Assembly: GCA_900546215.1 (NCBI GenBank)
Contig: URCD01000005.1
Coordinates: forward strand, 1-55,839
Length of the DNA stretch: 55,839 nt
Reading direction: 5' to 3'
Origin: an uncultured Eubacteriales bacterium
Lineage (GTDB): Bacteria; Bacillota; Clostridia; Lachnospirales; Anaerotignaceae
Shown: piece by piece, positions 8,843-17,726 of the stretch
Layout of the letters: each line of letters opens with the position of its first letter
How positions within the stretch are numbered: the stretch's first letter is position 1
Program-made: the position numbers and the translations under genes
The notes under the pieces: model-generated
Databases searched by the model: none
What the model was told of the DNA's origin: nothing
What the model saw: only the letters and a program-made list of their open reading frames with translations

Positions 8843-9574
8843 ATGCTTAAAGGAAAGACAGCTGTTGTAACAGGAGCTGCCAAAGGAATAGGAAGAGCCA
8901 TAGCCGAGAGATTTGCCGCTGAAGGATGTAATATTGTTCTTAATTACAGAAGTAAAGTTGATGAAGAAGCAATAAATAATATAAAGTCCTATGGGGTAGA
9001 GTGTCTCGCATATAAAGCCGATGTAAGCAGATTTGAAGAAGCGGAGGCTTTAATAAAAGCGGCCAAGGATACATTTGGCAATATAGAGGTGCTAGTTAAT
9101 AATGCAGGGATAACAAGGGATATGCTTGCAATGAGAATGAGCGAAGCCGAGTTTGATGATGTTATTGCCACAAATCTAAAGGGCGCTTTCAATACAATTA
9201 GATTTGCCTCAAACATAATGCTTAAGCAGCGCTCAGGCTCTATTATTAATATGTCATCCGTTGTGGGGCTTATGGGAAACGCAGGTCAGGCTAACTATGC
9301 GGCGTCAAAGGCTGGTTTAATAGGATTGACAAAGTCTGTGGCCAGGGAATTGGCAGCAAGAGGAATTACAGCCAATGCCATTGCTCCTGGATTTATAGAA
9401 ACCGATATGACAGATGTTTTAAAGGATGATACTAAAAAGCAGATGATGGATTCCATACCGTTAAGAAGGTTTGGCAAAGCGGAAGAGGTTGCGGAGGCTG
9501 CCGTATTTTTAGCCAAAAACAGGTATATAACCGGACAGGTAATTAATGTAGACGGTGGAATGGTAATGAACTAG
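8843..9574 (+). CDS. fabG: 3-oxoacyl-ACP reductase FabG
   Basis: FabG is the NADPH-dependent short-chain reductase that reduces the 3-keto group after each condensation. The 243-aa protein shows the cofactor motif TGAAKGIG, NNAG, and the catalytic Ser139, Tyr152 and Lys156 (YAASK). It ends in the typical GGMVMN. GAGGAGG lies just upstream of ATG 8843; a longer frame starting at 8798 overlaps fabD and would include the ribosome binding site, so it is rejected. Confidence 0.97.
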   Translation: MLKGKTAVVTGAAKGIGRAIAERFAAEGCNIVLNYRSKVDEEAINNIKSYGVECLAYKADVSRFEEAEALIKAAKDTFGNIEVLVNNAGITRDMLAMRMSEAEFDDVIATNLKGAFNTIRFASNIMLKQRSGSIINMSSVVGLMGNAGQANYAASKAGLIGLTKSVARELAARGITANAIAPGFIETDMTDVLKDDTKKQMMDSIPLRRFGKAEEVAEAAVFLAKNRYITGQVINVDGGMVMN

Positions 9575-9583
9575 GAGGTCTTT

Positions 9584-10828
9584 ATGGAAAGAAGATGCGT
9601 TATAACAGGCATGGGTGCCATAACTCCCGTTGGGAATGATATAGATAGCACATGGGAAAATATCAAAAGAGGCGTAAGCGGAATAGGCTATATCACTAAA
9701 TTTGATACGACCGACTTTAAGGTTAAAATAGCCGGAGAAATTAAAAATCTCGATTATGATAAGTATGTTGAAAAAAAAGACTTAAAAAGAAACGATATGT
9801 TTTCTATATTGGGGATTGCCGCAGCGCAGCAGGCATTTGAAATGGCAGGACTTGAAAAGGATAAAATAGAGGATCCCGAACGTTTAGGCTGTATTGTTGG
9901 AAGTGGCATAGGGGGCTTTGAAACCCTTGAGACCCAGATTACAAGGGTACATGAAAAGGGTCCGGGTAAGATATCTCCTCTTTTTATACCAATGAGTATA
10001 GTGAATATGGTAGCAGGAAACATATCTCTAAAATTCGGAGCGAAGGGCGTTTGCCAGTCAGTGGTTACAGCATGCGCATCCGGAGCAAATAATATAGGCG
10101 AAGCATTCAGATATATTAAGCATGGATATGCTGATATGTGTTTTGCCGGAGGAAGCGAGTATGCTATAACAAGAACCGGTGTTGCAGGATTTACAAACCT
10201 TACAGCCCTTACCACATGTGAGGATCCTGAGACTGCCTGCAAGCCTTTTGATAAAAACAGGAGCGGTTTTGTTTTAAGTGACGGCGCTGGCATAGTTATG
10301 CTTGAAGAACTGGAGCATGCGAAAAAAAGAGGAGCAAAAATATATGCCGAGGTTGTCGGATATGGAGCAACCGGAGACGCATACCATATTACAGCGCCGT
10401 GTGAGGACGGCGACGGAGCCGCAAGAGCTATGAGGCTGGCAATGAATGAGGCTGGCATAAAGCCGGAGGATGTCGGATATATAAACGCGCATGGCACAAG
10501 CACACATGCTAATGACAGCGCGGAAACGAAGGCCGTTAAGAAGGCCATGGGAGAATATGCATACAAAATCCCCGTAAGCTCAACAAAATCTATGACAGGA
10601 CATATGCTGGGAGCCGCTGGAGCCGTTGAGGCCATTATTTGTGCCAAATCACTTGAAGAAGGCTTTATACCGCCGACTATAAATTACAGTGAAAAGGACG
10701 AAGAGTGCGACCTTGATTATGTGCCTAATATAGGACGAAAATCCGATATAAAATATGCTCTTTCAAATTCTCTTGGATTTGGAGGACATAATGCGGTTCT
10801 CTGCCTTAAAAAATGGGAGGGCAAATAA
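9584..10828 (+). CDS. fabF: Beta-ketoacyl-ACP synthase II FabF
   Basis: FabF elongates acyl-ACP chains with malonyl-ACP. The 414-aa thiolase-fold protein carries the nucleophilic Cys in VVTACASGAN (about residue 165), the two catalytic His residues in NAHGTSTHAND and TGHMLGAAG, and the C-terminal SNSLGFGGHNA. It is the only elongating ketosynthase in the operon. If the genome has no FabB/FabM, FabF with FabZ may also have to support unsaturated fatty-acid synthesis. The stop overlaps the accB start (TAATG). Confidence 0.97.
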   Translation: MERRCVITGMGAITPVGNDIDSTWENIKRGVSGIGYITKFDTTDFKVKIAGEIKNLDYDKYVEKKDLKRNDMFSILGIAAAQQAFEMAGLEKDKIEDPERLGCIVGSGIGGFETLETQITRVHEKGPGKISPLFIPMSIVNMVAGNISLKFGAKGVCQSVVTACASGANNIGEAFRYIKHGYADMCFAGGSEYAITRTGVAGFTNLTALTTCEDPETACKPFDKNRSGFVLSDGAGIVMLEELEHAKKRGAKIYAEVVGYGATGDAYHITAPCEDGDGAARAMRLAMNEAGIKPEDVGYINAHGTSTHANDSAETKAVKKAMGEYAYKIPVSSTKSMTGHMLGAAGAVEAIICAKSLEEGFIPPTINYSEKDEECDLDYVPNIGRKSDIKYALSNSLGFGGHNAVLCLKKWEGK

Positions 10829-11280
10829 TGGACTTTGAACAGATTAAAGAACTGATTAAAATCGTAAACGACTCAGACCTGAAAAGTTTCAGCCTGAATA
10901 TTGACGGAGCAAATATAAGTATGAGCAAAAATGACGGTATGTTTAATGAAAATATGCCTGTTATAGAAAATAAAACACTGTCGGTTTCTGAAGCAGTGAC
11001 TGAGACTGTACACCAGACAGCAGAGTCGGGAAACGAGATTAAGGGCGGAAATATTATTTATTCTCCAATTGTAGGAACATTTTACGCCAGTGCGAAGCCT
11101 TCAAGTCCGGCTATGAAGTCAAGGGGCGATAAGGTTAAAAAGGGAGAAGCCGTCTGTATTATTGAGGCTATGAAAATAATGAACGAGATAACAAGCGAAT
11201 TTGACGGAATTGTTGATGAAGTTTTTGTGGAAAATGAACAGATAGTCGAGTTCGGGCAGCCTTTGTTCAGGATAATTTAA
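10828..11280 (+). CDS. accB: Acetyl-CoA carboxylase biotin carboxyl carrier protein
   Basis: BCCP carries the carboxybiotin between AccC and AccDA. The 150-aa protein has an N-terminal helical segment, a Ser/Thr/Glu-rich linker and a C-terminal biotinyl domain with the modified Lys116 in EAMKIMNE. The segment SPIVGTFYASAKPSSP is the thumb-like region typical of bacterial AccB. ATG 10828 shares one base with the fabF stop; a longer frame from 10813 lacks support. Confidence 0.96.
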   Translation: MDFEQIKELIKIVNDSDLKSFSLNIDGANISMSKNDGMFNENMPVIENKTLSVSEAVTETVHQTAESGNEIKGGNIIYSPIVGTFYASAKPSSPAMKSRGDKVKKGEAVCIIEAMKIMNEITSEFDGIVDEVFVENEQIVEFGQPLFRII

Positions 11281-11294
11281 GGAGCTAATTCATT

Positions 11295-11717
11295 ATGATG
11301 GATATAAATGAAATTATGAGTATAATACCTCACAGGCCTCCATTTCTTCTTATAGACAGAATTGAAGAAATTATTGAAGGTGAGAAAATAGTGGCCGTTA
11401 AAAACGTTACTATGAATGAGCCGTTTTTTGTAGGACACTATCCGGGCGAACCCGTAATGCCGGGAGTGCTTATTGTCGAGGCAATGGCCCAGGCAGGAGC
11501 GGTAGCTATACTCAGCATGAATGAATTTAAAGGAAAAACACCGTATTTTGGAGCTATAGATAAAGCAAAGTTCAGAAAAAAAGTTGTTCCGGGCGATACT
11601 TTAAGACTTGAAGTGACGTTTACTAAGCTGAGAGGCAATGCCGGCATTGGAAAAGGCGTTGCATATGTGGATGGAAAAAAGGCTGCAGAGGCGGAGCTTA
11701 CTTTTATGATAGGCTGA
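11295..11717 (+). CDS. fabZ: 3-hydroxyacyl-ACP dehydratase FabZ
   Basis: FabZ removes water from 3-hydroxyacyl-ACP to give the trans-2-enoyl product for FabK. The 140-aa hot-dog protein has PHRPPFLLIDR and the catalytic His48 and Glu62 in GHYPGEPVMPGVLIVEA. AAGGAG at 11279-11284 serves ATG 11295. It lies between accB and accC, as in streptococci, which supports a shared ancestral operon order. Confidence 0.97.
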   Translation: MMDINEIMSIIPHRPPFLLIDRIEEIIEGEKIVAVKNVTMNEPFFVGHYPGEPVMPGVLIVEAMAQAGAVAILSMNEFKGKTPYFGAIDKAKFRKKVVPGDTLRLEVTFTKLRGNAGIGKGVAYVDGKKAAEAELTFMIG

Positions 11718-11753
11718 TAAGTCCATACCATAAAATTAAAGGGAGGACAGTAA

Positions 11754-13100
11754 ATGTTTAACAAGATACTTATCGCCAACAGAGGCGAAATAGCCGTACG
11801 TATAATAAGGGCATGCAGAGAGCTTGGAATAGCCACTGTCGCCGTATTTTCGGAGCCTGACAGAGAGGCGCTGCATACACAGCTTGCTGATGAGGCTATA
11901 TGTATAGGACCGGCAAGGGCGGCGGACAGCTATCTGAATATGCAGAATATAATTAGCGCTGCGGTTCTTACAAAATCTCAGGCAATACATCCGGGATATG
12001 GTTTTCTATCTGAAAACAGTACATTTGCGGCTATGTGCAAAGAATGTAATATAAAGTTTATTGGACCGGAGCCGGAAACAATTGATGCAATGGGTAATAA
12101 ATCAAATGCCAGGGAGCTTATGATAAAGGCTGGGGTACCGGTTATACCTGGAAGCGACGGAGTCGTTGCTGATGTTGACACTGCCTATAAAACTGCTGAA
12201 AAACTTGGATATCCAGTTATGGTAAAGGCTTCTGCCGGCGGCGGCGGAAGAGGAATAAGAATTGTAAGAAAAAAAGAGGATCTGGCGGAGGCCTTTGAGA
12301 CGGCTAAAAGTGAAACAAAAGCTGCCTTCGGCGATGATACTATGTATATGGAAAAGGTAATTGAGAATGCCAGACATATAGAGATACAGATATTAGGAGA
12401 CAACTATGGAAATATAATTCATTTGGGTGAACGTGACTGTTCACTTCAAAGGAGAAATCAAAAGGTATTGGAAGAGGCGCCTTCTCCGGCATTAAGCGAT
12501 AAGGTCAGAGATGAAATGGGAAAGGCGGCTGTAAAAGCAGCTAAGTATGTCGGATATAAAAGCGCTGGCACGATTGAGTTTTTATATGATAAAAGCGGTA
12601 AATTCTATTTTATGGAAATGAATACCCGTATTCAGGTTGAACATCCCATAACTGAGATGATAACGGGTTTTGATATAGTTAAAGAACAGATTAAAATAGC
12701 AAACGGAGATAAAATGAACTATTCTCAGGAGGATGTTCATATAAGCGGCCATGCTATTGAGTGCCGTATAAATGCGGAAAATCCGGAGAAAAATTTTATT
12801 CCTTCCCCGGGAACAATAGATTATCTGATTATTCCCGGCGGCGGAAGCGGTGTAAGGGTTGACAGTGCCGTTTATGCAGGCTATAAAATTCCGCCCTATT
12901 ATGACTCGATGATTGCCAAGGTAATAACATATGGGAAAACAAGAAGCGAAGCAATAGCTAAAATGTATAGAGCGCTGTACGAATTTGTCATAGAGGGCGT
13001 GGATACCAATATAGATTTCCAGGAAGATATACTTTTTAATGATAAATATATAAAGGGCGAGTTTGATACGTCATTTATAGCCAATGAAATTATTAAGTAG
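11754..13100 (+). CDS. accC: Biotin carboxylase subunit of acetyl-CoA carboxylase
   Basis: AccC carboxylates the biotin of AccB using ATP and bicarbonate. The 448-aa ATP-grasp protein opens with the biotin carboxylase signature KILIANRGEIAVRIIRA. It has the glycine-rich ATP loop KASAGGGGRGIR, the metal/ATP residues around YFMEMNTRIQVEHP, and the C-terminal domain. GGGAGGAC precedes ATG 11754. The length matches the free-standing bacterial enzyme, not a pyruvate carboxylase fusion. Confidence 0.97.
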   Translation: MFNKILIANRGEIAVRIIRACRELGIATVAVFSEPDREALHTQLADEAICIGPARAADSYLNMQNIISAAVLTKSQAIHPGYGFLSENSTFAAMCKECNIKFIGPEPETIDAMGNKSNARELMIKAGVPVIPGSDGVVADVDTAYKTAEKLGYPVMVKASAGGGGRGIRIVRKKEDLAEAFETAKSETKAAFGDDTMYMEKVIENARHIEIQILGDNYGNIIHLGERDCSLQRRNQKVLEEAPSPALSDKVRDEMGKAAVKAAKYVGYKSAGTIEFLYDKSGKFYFMEMNTRIQVEHPITEMITGFDIVKEQIKIANGDKMNYSQEDVHISGHAIECRINAENPEKNFIPSPGTIDYLIIPGGGSGVRVDSAVYAGYKIPPYYDSMIAKVITYGKTRSEAIAKMYRALYEFVIEGVDTNIDFQEDILFNDKYIKGEFDTSFIANEIIK

Positions 13101-13114
13101 GCAGGAGATACCTT

Positions 13115-13975
13115 ATGAATCTTTTTAAGAAGAAAAACTATATAAGAGTTAATTATCCGCAGACTTCTGAACCAACTGGTAATGAACCTAAAATCCCGGA
13201 CGGCTCATGGATTAAATGCTCTCATTGCGGTAAACCAATTTACCGAAAGGAATTAGATGAGTTTAAAATTTGCCCCGAATGCGGAGGCCATTTCAGAATG
13301 GGTGCAGGAGAAAGGCTTAAGATAACCTGCGATATGGGAAGCTTTGAGGAATTTGATTCTGATATGACATCGGCTAATCCAATAGATTATCCAGACTATG
13401 ATAAGCTAATCCAGAAGGCAAAAGATAAATCCGGACTTAAAGAAGGTGTAGTTACAGGCAAATGTACTATACTTGGATACAGAACTGTTATATGCATTAT
13501 GGACAGCAACTTCATAATGGGAAGCCTTGGTTCAGTTGTAGGTGAAAAAATAACAAGAGCATTTGAAACTGCCACTAACGAAAAGCTGCCTGTTATAGTA
13601 TTCGCAGCATCGGGCGGAGCGAGAATGCAGGAAGGCATCATATCGCTTATGCAGATGGCTAAAGTATCAGCCGCTGTTGCCAAGCACAGTGAAGCAGGGC
13701 TTCTGTACATTTCTGTAATGACAGACCCTACTACCGGCGGCGTTACAGCCAGCTTTGCAAGCCTTAGCGATATAATACTCGCAGAACCTGGGGCGACTAT
13801 TGGATTTGCCGGCAAACGTGTAATAGAGCAGACAATTAAGCAGGAGCTTCCAAAAGGTTTCCAGACAGCAGAATTTCAGCTGGAGCATGGATTTGTAGAT
13901 AAAATTGTCAAAAGGACAAAAATGAAAAGTATCCTTGGAAAAATTTTAATGCTGCACTGCAGGGAGGCGAGATAA
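13115..13975 (+). CDS. accD: Acetyl-CoA carboxylase carboxyltransferase subunit beta
   Basis: AccD forms the carboxyltransferase with AccA and moves the carboxyl group from biotin to acetyl-CoA. The 286-aa protein has the N-terminal four-Cys zinc ribbon (CSHCG and CPECGGHF) followed by the crotonase-fold domain with FAASGGARMQEG and PTTGGVTASF. GCAGGAG precedes ATG 13115. Its TAA shares one base with the accA start. Confidence 0.97.
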   Translation: MNLFKKKNYIRVNYPQTSEPTGNEPKIPDGSWIKCSHCGKPIYRKELDEFKICPECGGHFRMGAGERLKITCDMGSFEEFDSDMTSANPIDYPDYDKLIQKAKDKSGLKEGVVTGKCTILGYRTVICIMDSNFIMGSLGSVVGEKITRAFETATNEKLPVIVFAASGGARMQEGIISLMQMAKVSAAVAKHSEAGLLYISVMTDPTTGGVTASFASLSDIILAEPGATIGFAGKRVIEQTIKQELPKGFQTAEFQLEHGFVDKIVKRTKMKSILGKILMLHCREAR

Positions 13976-14772
13976 TGGCCGGGGCTTATAAAAAGATAAG
14001 AATAGCCAGAGATGTTAAGCGTCCTTCCGCAACAGAATTTATAGAGGCAGTTTTCGATAATTTTATTACATTTCATGGCGACAGATATTATGCTGACGAT
14101 AAATCAATTGTCGGAGGAATAGCTTTGCTGGAGGGACTGCCTGTAACTGTAATAGGCGTACAAAAGGGACACTCGGTAAATGAAAACATTAAAAGAAATT
14201 TTGGATCGCCTAATCCTGAAGGATACAGGAAGGCTCTGAGACTTATGAAACAGGCAGAAAAATTTGGCAGGCCGGTAATCACATTGGTAAACACACCTGG
14301 AGCCTACTGCGGCATAGGTGCGGAGGAAAGAGGAGAGGGCGAAGCTATAGCCAGAAGCATTATGGAAATGGCTAGACTTGAAGTCCCTATTATCTCAATA
14401 TTCATTGGTGAGGGCGGAAGCGGCGGCGCACTTGCACTGGCAGTAGCGGATGAGGTATGGATGCTTGAAAACGGAATGTATGCTGTGCTTTCACCGGAAG
14501 GATTTGCAAGTATACTGTGGAAGGATCCGTCAAAGGCCGCTGAAGCGTCCGAGCTGATGAAGCTGACAGCAGAGGATTTGTTTAAGCTTGGGATTATAGA
14601 AAAGATCATACCTGAGGCTGAAAACGGCATAGAAAACGACCTTGAGTTTACGACTGACATTATGAAAAAGGAATTAATCAACAAGATAAAAGTGCTCTCA
14701 GCTATAGATTCAAAAACGGTCTTAGAGGACAGATATAAGAGATTTAGAAAATTCGGTGACTATATAGAATAA
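13975..14772 (+). CDS. accA: Acetyl-CoA carboxylase carboxyltransferase subunit alpha
   Basis: The 265-aa protein is the alpha partner of AccD. It has the crotonase-fold core with TLVNTPGAYCGIGAEERG and the oxyanion/biotin site region FIGEGGSGGALAL. It is shorter than the E. coli form (319 aa) because the N-terminal helical extension is reduced, as in other Firmicutes operons. It ends the fab operon, and a strong terminator follows 26 bases later. Confidence 0.96.
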   Translation: MAGAYKKIRIARDVKRPSATEFIEAVFDNFITFHGDRYYADDKSIVGGIALLEGLPVTVIGVQKGHSVNENIKRNFGSPNPEGYRKALRLMKQAEKFGRPVITLVNTPGAYCGIGAEERGEGEAIARSIMEMARLEVPIISIFIGEGGSGGALALAVADEVWMLENGMYAVLSPEGFASILWKDPSKAAEASELMKLTAEDLFKLGIIEKIIPEAENGIENDLEFTTDIMKKELINKIKVLSAIDSKTVLEDRYKRFRKFGDYIE

Positions 14773-14797
14773 AACCGCCGTATTTTAATTGTATTAT

Positions 14798-14829
14798 ACA
14801 GTATGATTTTATAATCATACTGTTTTTTA
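14798..14829 (+). terminator. Terminator of the fab operon
   Basis: ACAGTATGATT and AATCATACTGT form a perfect 11-bp stem with a four-base loop, followed by TTTTT. It closes the twelve-gene fab/acc transcript. Confidence 0.93.
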
Positions 14830-14873
14830 TTGGGGAATCGACAGATATTATTTTGACCGAAATTTGTATTATA

Positions 14874-14903
14874 TTGACTGACTTTGATTGAGAGTTGTAT
14901 AAT
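14874..14903 (+). promoter_or_regulatory. Promoter of the diguanylate cyclase gene
   Basis: TTGACT (14874-14879) and TATAAT (14898-14903) are 18 bases apart, about 60 bases upstream of ATG 14966. Confidence 0.75.
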
Positions 14904-14965
14904 AAACTAATAGTCTTCAAACAGAATTATTTGTAGCCTGGGAAAGCATTATTGAGGTATAGAAC

Positions 14966-16603
14966 ATGAATGTTCGAAATTCCATGTACAGAATGGTTTT
15001 TACTCTGATAGTAATACCATTTTTTCTGTTCAGTTTATTAATTACACAAATTTATTCAACAAGGCTGGAAAAAATTATAAAAGACAGCCTTTTTGTCGTT
15101 GCTAATGCTCAGATTGAAGAGATGGCAAATTTTTGCGAACAGCAAAGGGAGTATTTGTCATTTACAGGAAATATGGATTTATGCCACGCCGCAATGAGGG
15201 GTGAACTGAACAATGAAATGAGCCAGTACTTGGATAATATTTTGTATTCACAGGTTCAAACAATGAGCTATGTAAGCTCAATTGCCATTATTGATAATGA
15301 TTACAGGGTTAAGGCCTGCAGTAAGGACCATAATATATTTGCGGATAAGGGAATAGAAAATTTAATCAAAAATATGGACGGCAGTTCATTTTATATTTCT
15401 GACGTATTAAATGACGGCAAAAATGACAAAACTTTGGTAGCGATATCGAAAATAGAAGATGAAAGTGGATTATTGGGATATACTGTGTCGGAGATTAGCC
15501 TTGATTTTTACAGTAATATAAGAGAGAGAGCAGAGCTTTGGAATGAATCTACATTCTATCTTCTTGATGGACAACAGAAGATAATAAGTGCAGGAACACC
15601 AAATGAAAGCCGGGAAAATTTTATTACTACGGCAAGTGAACGTAAGGATTATAACGAAAAGTATAATTCTATTGACTTTGAAGCAAACCCTCAGGGAAGC
15701 TTCCAGTATAAGGTTGGGAAAACAGAATATATTACATATTATTCAAATATAGACTATACTAACTGGAGAGTAATGCTCACAGTTAATATGGGCAATTATC
15801 AGGCACAAGAAACCGTATTTTTTGTTTTAATGACATTTTTGGTACTGCTGTGCACTGTCTTAGCAGTGTGGATTAGCGGGTTCGCATCAAAAAGAATAGT
15901 TAAACCGATTAAAAAAATATCATCCACGTTGAAGTCTATTGAGCAAAAGCAGGATTATTCACTTCGCGCAGATGTCGAACGAAAGGACGAACTGGGTAGC
16001 CTGGCTTCTGAAATAAACGAACTGCTTAATTTTATCGAAACAGAGGATCTTTATAAAACTCAGCAGCAGCGCCTTTTGCAGGAAAAGGCTGAAAAGGATG
16101 CTCTTACAAAGGTGTTAAATAAAGAAGGAATAAGCCTATGCCTAAATGAGGCTATCAAACTGCACCGAATGGATAAAACAAAAATGGCGCTGTTATTCGT
16201 TGATATAGATGATTTTAAACTGTTTAATGATAGATACGGTCATAATGTAGGAGATCAGGTCCTATTATTTATGACATCCGTTTTATCTAGGGAAACAGAA
16301 GGAAAAGTAGGCCGGATAGGCGGAGATGAATTTTTAGTAGTTATTGAGAAACCTGAGTATGTTCAAAATTTAGATGAATGTTTAGAGAGAATGAAAAAAG
16401 ATGCCTTTGATAATTTCACTGTTCGCGGCAGCGGAACCAGACTGAGGGTATCATGCAGCATTGGTGCAGTTAAAATTGATTTTAATATAGATAAAGAATT
16501 AACAATGGAAAAACTAATCGACATGGCTGATTCAGCAATGTATAGGGCAAAAACCAATGGAAAAAATGGATATATTATTGTAAACTATGAGGATATGGAC
16601 TAG
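14966..16603 (+). CDS. Membrane diguanylate cyclase with extracellular sensor, HAMP and GGDEF
   Basis: This 545-aa protein has an N-terminal membrane helix (about 10-30), an extracellular Cache-like sensor region to about 280 and a second helix near 285-305. A HAMP segment (RIVKPIKKISSTL) and a C-terminal GGDEF domain follow. The active-site motif GGDEF is intact at residues 452-456, preceded by DIDDFKLFNDRYGHNVGD, so synthesis of c-di-GMP from two GTP is expected. There is no RxxD inhibitory site immediately upstream (VGRI-GGDEF), and no EAL domain. It is monocistronic and converges on the hybrid kinase/binding-protein pair, sharing a bidirectional terminator. The ligand is unknown. Confidence 0.92.
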   Translation: MNVRNSMYRMVFTLIVIPFFLFSLLITQIYSTRLEKIIKDSLFVVANAQIEEMANFCEQQREYLSFTGNMDLCHAAMRGELNNEMSQYLDNILYSQVQTMSYVSSIAIIDNDYRVKACSKDHNIFADKGIENLIKNMDGSSFYISDVLNDGKNDKTLVAISKIEDESGLLGYTVSEISLDFYSNIRERAELWNESTFYLLDGQQKIISAGTPNESRENFITTASERKDYNEKYNSIDFEANPQGSFQYKVGKTEYITYYSNIDYTNWRVMLTVNMGNYQAQETVFFVLMTFLVLLCTVLAVWISGFASKRIVKPIKKISSTLKSIEQKQDYSLRADVERKDELGSLASEINELLNFIETEDLYKTQQQRLLQEKAEKDALTKVLNKEGISLCLNEAIKLHRMDKTKMALLFVDIDDFKLFNDRYGHNVGDQVLLFMTSVLSRETEGKVGRIGGDEFLVVIEKPEYVQNLDECLERMKKDAFDNFTVRGSGTRLRVSCSIGAVKIDFNIDKELTMEKLIDMADSAMYRAKTNGKNGYIIVNYEDMD

Positions 16604-16647
16604 ATGTGCATGTTATGCAGTAAGCTGTCAGCTTAATATTATATAAT

Positions 16648-16692
16648 AAAAACTGGGCCGAAAAGAGTATGTTCTTTTCGGCCCAGTTTTTT
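16648..16692. terminator. Bidirectional terminator between the cyclase and hybrid kinase
   Basis: AACTGGGCCGAAAAGA and TTCTTTTCGGCCCAGTT form a long stem with A residues before and T residues after, so it can end transcription from both sides. Confidence 0.93.
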
Positions 16693-16694
16693 AA

Positions 16695-17726
16695 TTATAG
16701 TCTAAGATATTTTTTTATTTCCCTCATCATTGCCGGAATATCTAACGGTTTTGCTAAATGGCTGTTCATGCCAACTTTTTTGGCCAATTCTATATCTTCG
16801 GCAAAAGCGTCAGCTGTCATAGCAAATATTGGAACAGAATCAGCGTCAGGGTGACAGGAGCTTCTGATATGCTTTGCAGCATCATATCCGTTCATAACAG
16901 GCATTTGTATATCCATCAGTATTAAATCATAATATCCGGCAGGAGACTGTTCAAAAAGCTCGGTACATATAAGACCATTTTCGGCAACATCTACCTGAGC
17001 ACCGCAACCGGATAAAAGCTCACAGGCTATGAGCCTATTTATTTCATTATCTTCAGCCAGAAGTATACGTCTTCCTGAAAGGTTTATTCCATCTTCTGAT
17101 TTTTCAGATGACGCTTTTTCATCAAGAACATACTGTTTTATACAGTGATATAATGTTGACCTGAAAAAAGGCTTTTGTATAAATCCATTAACTCCGGCTT
17201 CAATGGCCTGCTTTTCTATACTGGTCCAATCATATGCAGATATAATAATAACTGGTACATCGTTTCCAATCTGGCTGCGGATTGAACGGGCCGCATCTAA
17301 ACCATTTAAATCGGGCATTTTCCAGTCAAGAAGAACAAGGCTGTAATCTTGGCCATTTACATGTGCATTAACTGCTTTTTCCACAGCGGCTTTTCCGCTG
17401 TCCGTAATATCAGGGTCCATACCTAAATCATGCAGAAAATCATCAGCTGAGCGGCAGGTGTCAATGTCATCGTCAGCAACTAATATGTGCAAAGAGGGAA
17501 GATTTAGAGTCTCATGTGAGTTATCCTCAGGCAGCAGCAGGTCGAGGTCCACAATAAATACAGAACCCTTTCCAGGAACGCTTTCTACAGATATGCTTCC
17601 GTTCATCATATCAACTATCATTTTTGTTATGGCCATTCCTAAGCCGGTTCCCTCAATTTGATTTATAAAGTCGTTTTTCTCTCTTGTAAATGAATCAAAT
17701 ATATGTTCGATAAACTCAGGCTTCAT
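16695..17726 (-). CDS. Hybrid histidine kinase, C-terminal part (frame-disrupted): half HATPase and two receiver domains
   Basis: This 343-aa frame begins inside an HATPase domain: just before its ATG the same frame reads RVSDTGIG, the G1 box, then F-box HIFDSFTRE and G2 GTGLGMAI. Two receiver domains follow, the first with LLDWKMPDLNG and the second with LMDIQMPVMNG (phospho-acceptor Asp in each). No Hpt domain is present. It continues the kinase encoded at 17723-19204 but lies in the -1 frame; the two overlap by four bases (ATGA), so the fragment could be made by coupled re-initiation. Alone it would lack the phospho-accepting His and half of the ATP site. One more A in the A5 run (T5 on the + strand, 17757-17761) would restore a single kinase. 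Confidence 0.85.
   Translation of the reverse strand: MKPEFIEHIFDSFTREKNDFINQIEGTGLGMAITKMIVDMMNGSISVESVPGKGSVFIVDLDLLLPEDNSHETLNLPSLHILVADDDIDTCRSADDFLHDLGMDPDITDSGKAAVEKAVNAHVNGQDYSLVLLDWKMPDLNGLDAARSIRSQIGNDVPVIIISAYDWTSIEKQAIEAGVNGFIQKPFFRSTLYHCIKQYVLDEKASSEKSEDGINLSGRRILLAEDNEINRLIACELLSGCGAQVDVAENGLICTELFEQSPAGYYDLILMDIQMPVMNGYDAAKHIRSSCHPDADSVPIFAMTADAFAEDIELAKKVGMNSHLAKPLDIPAMMREIKKYLRL

Noticed and set aside
9754..10647. 297-codon antisense ORF over fabF
   Set aside because: fabF is certain from motifs; the antisense frame is a by-product of its codon use.
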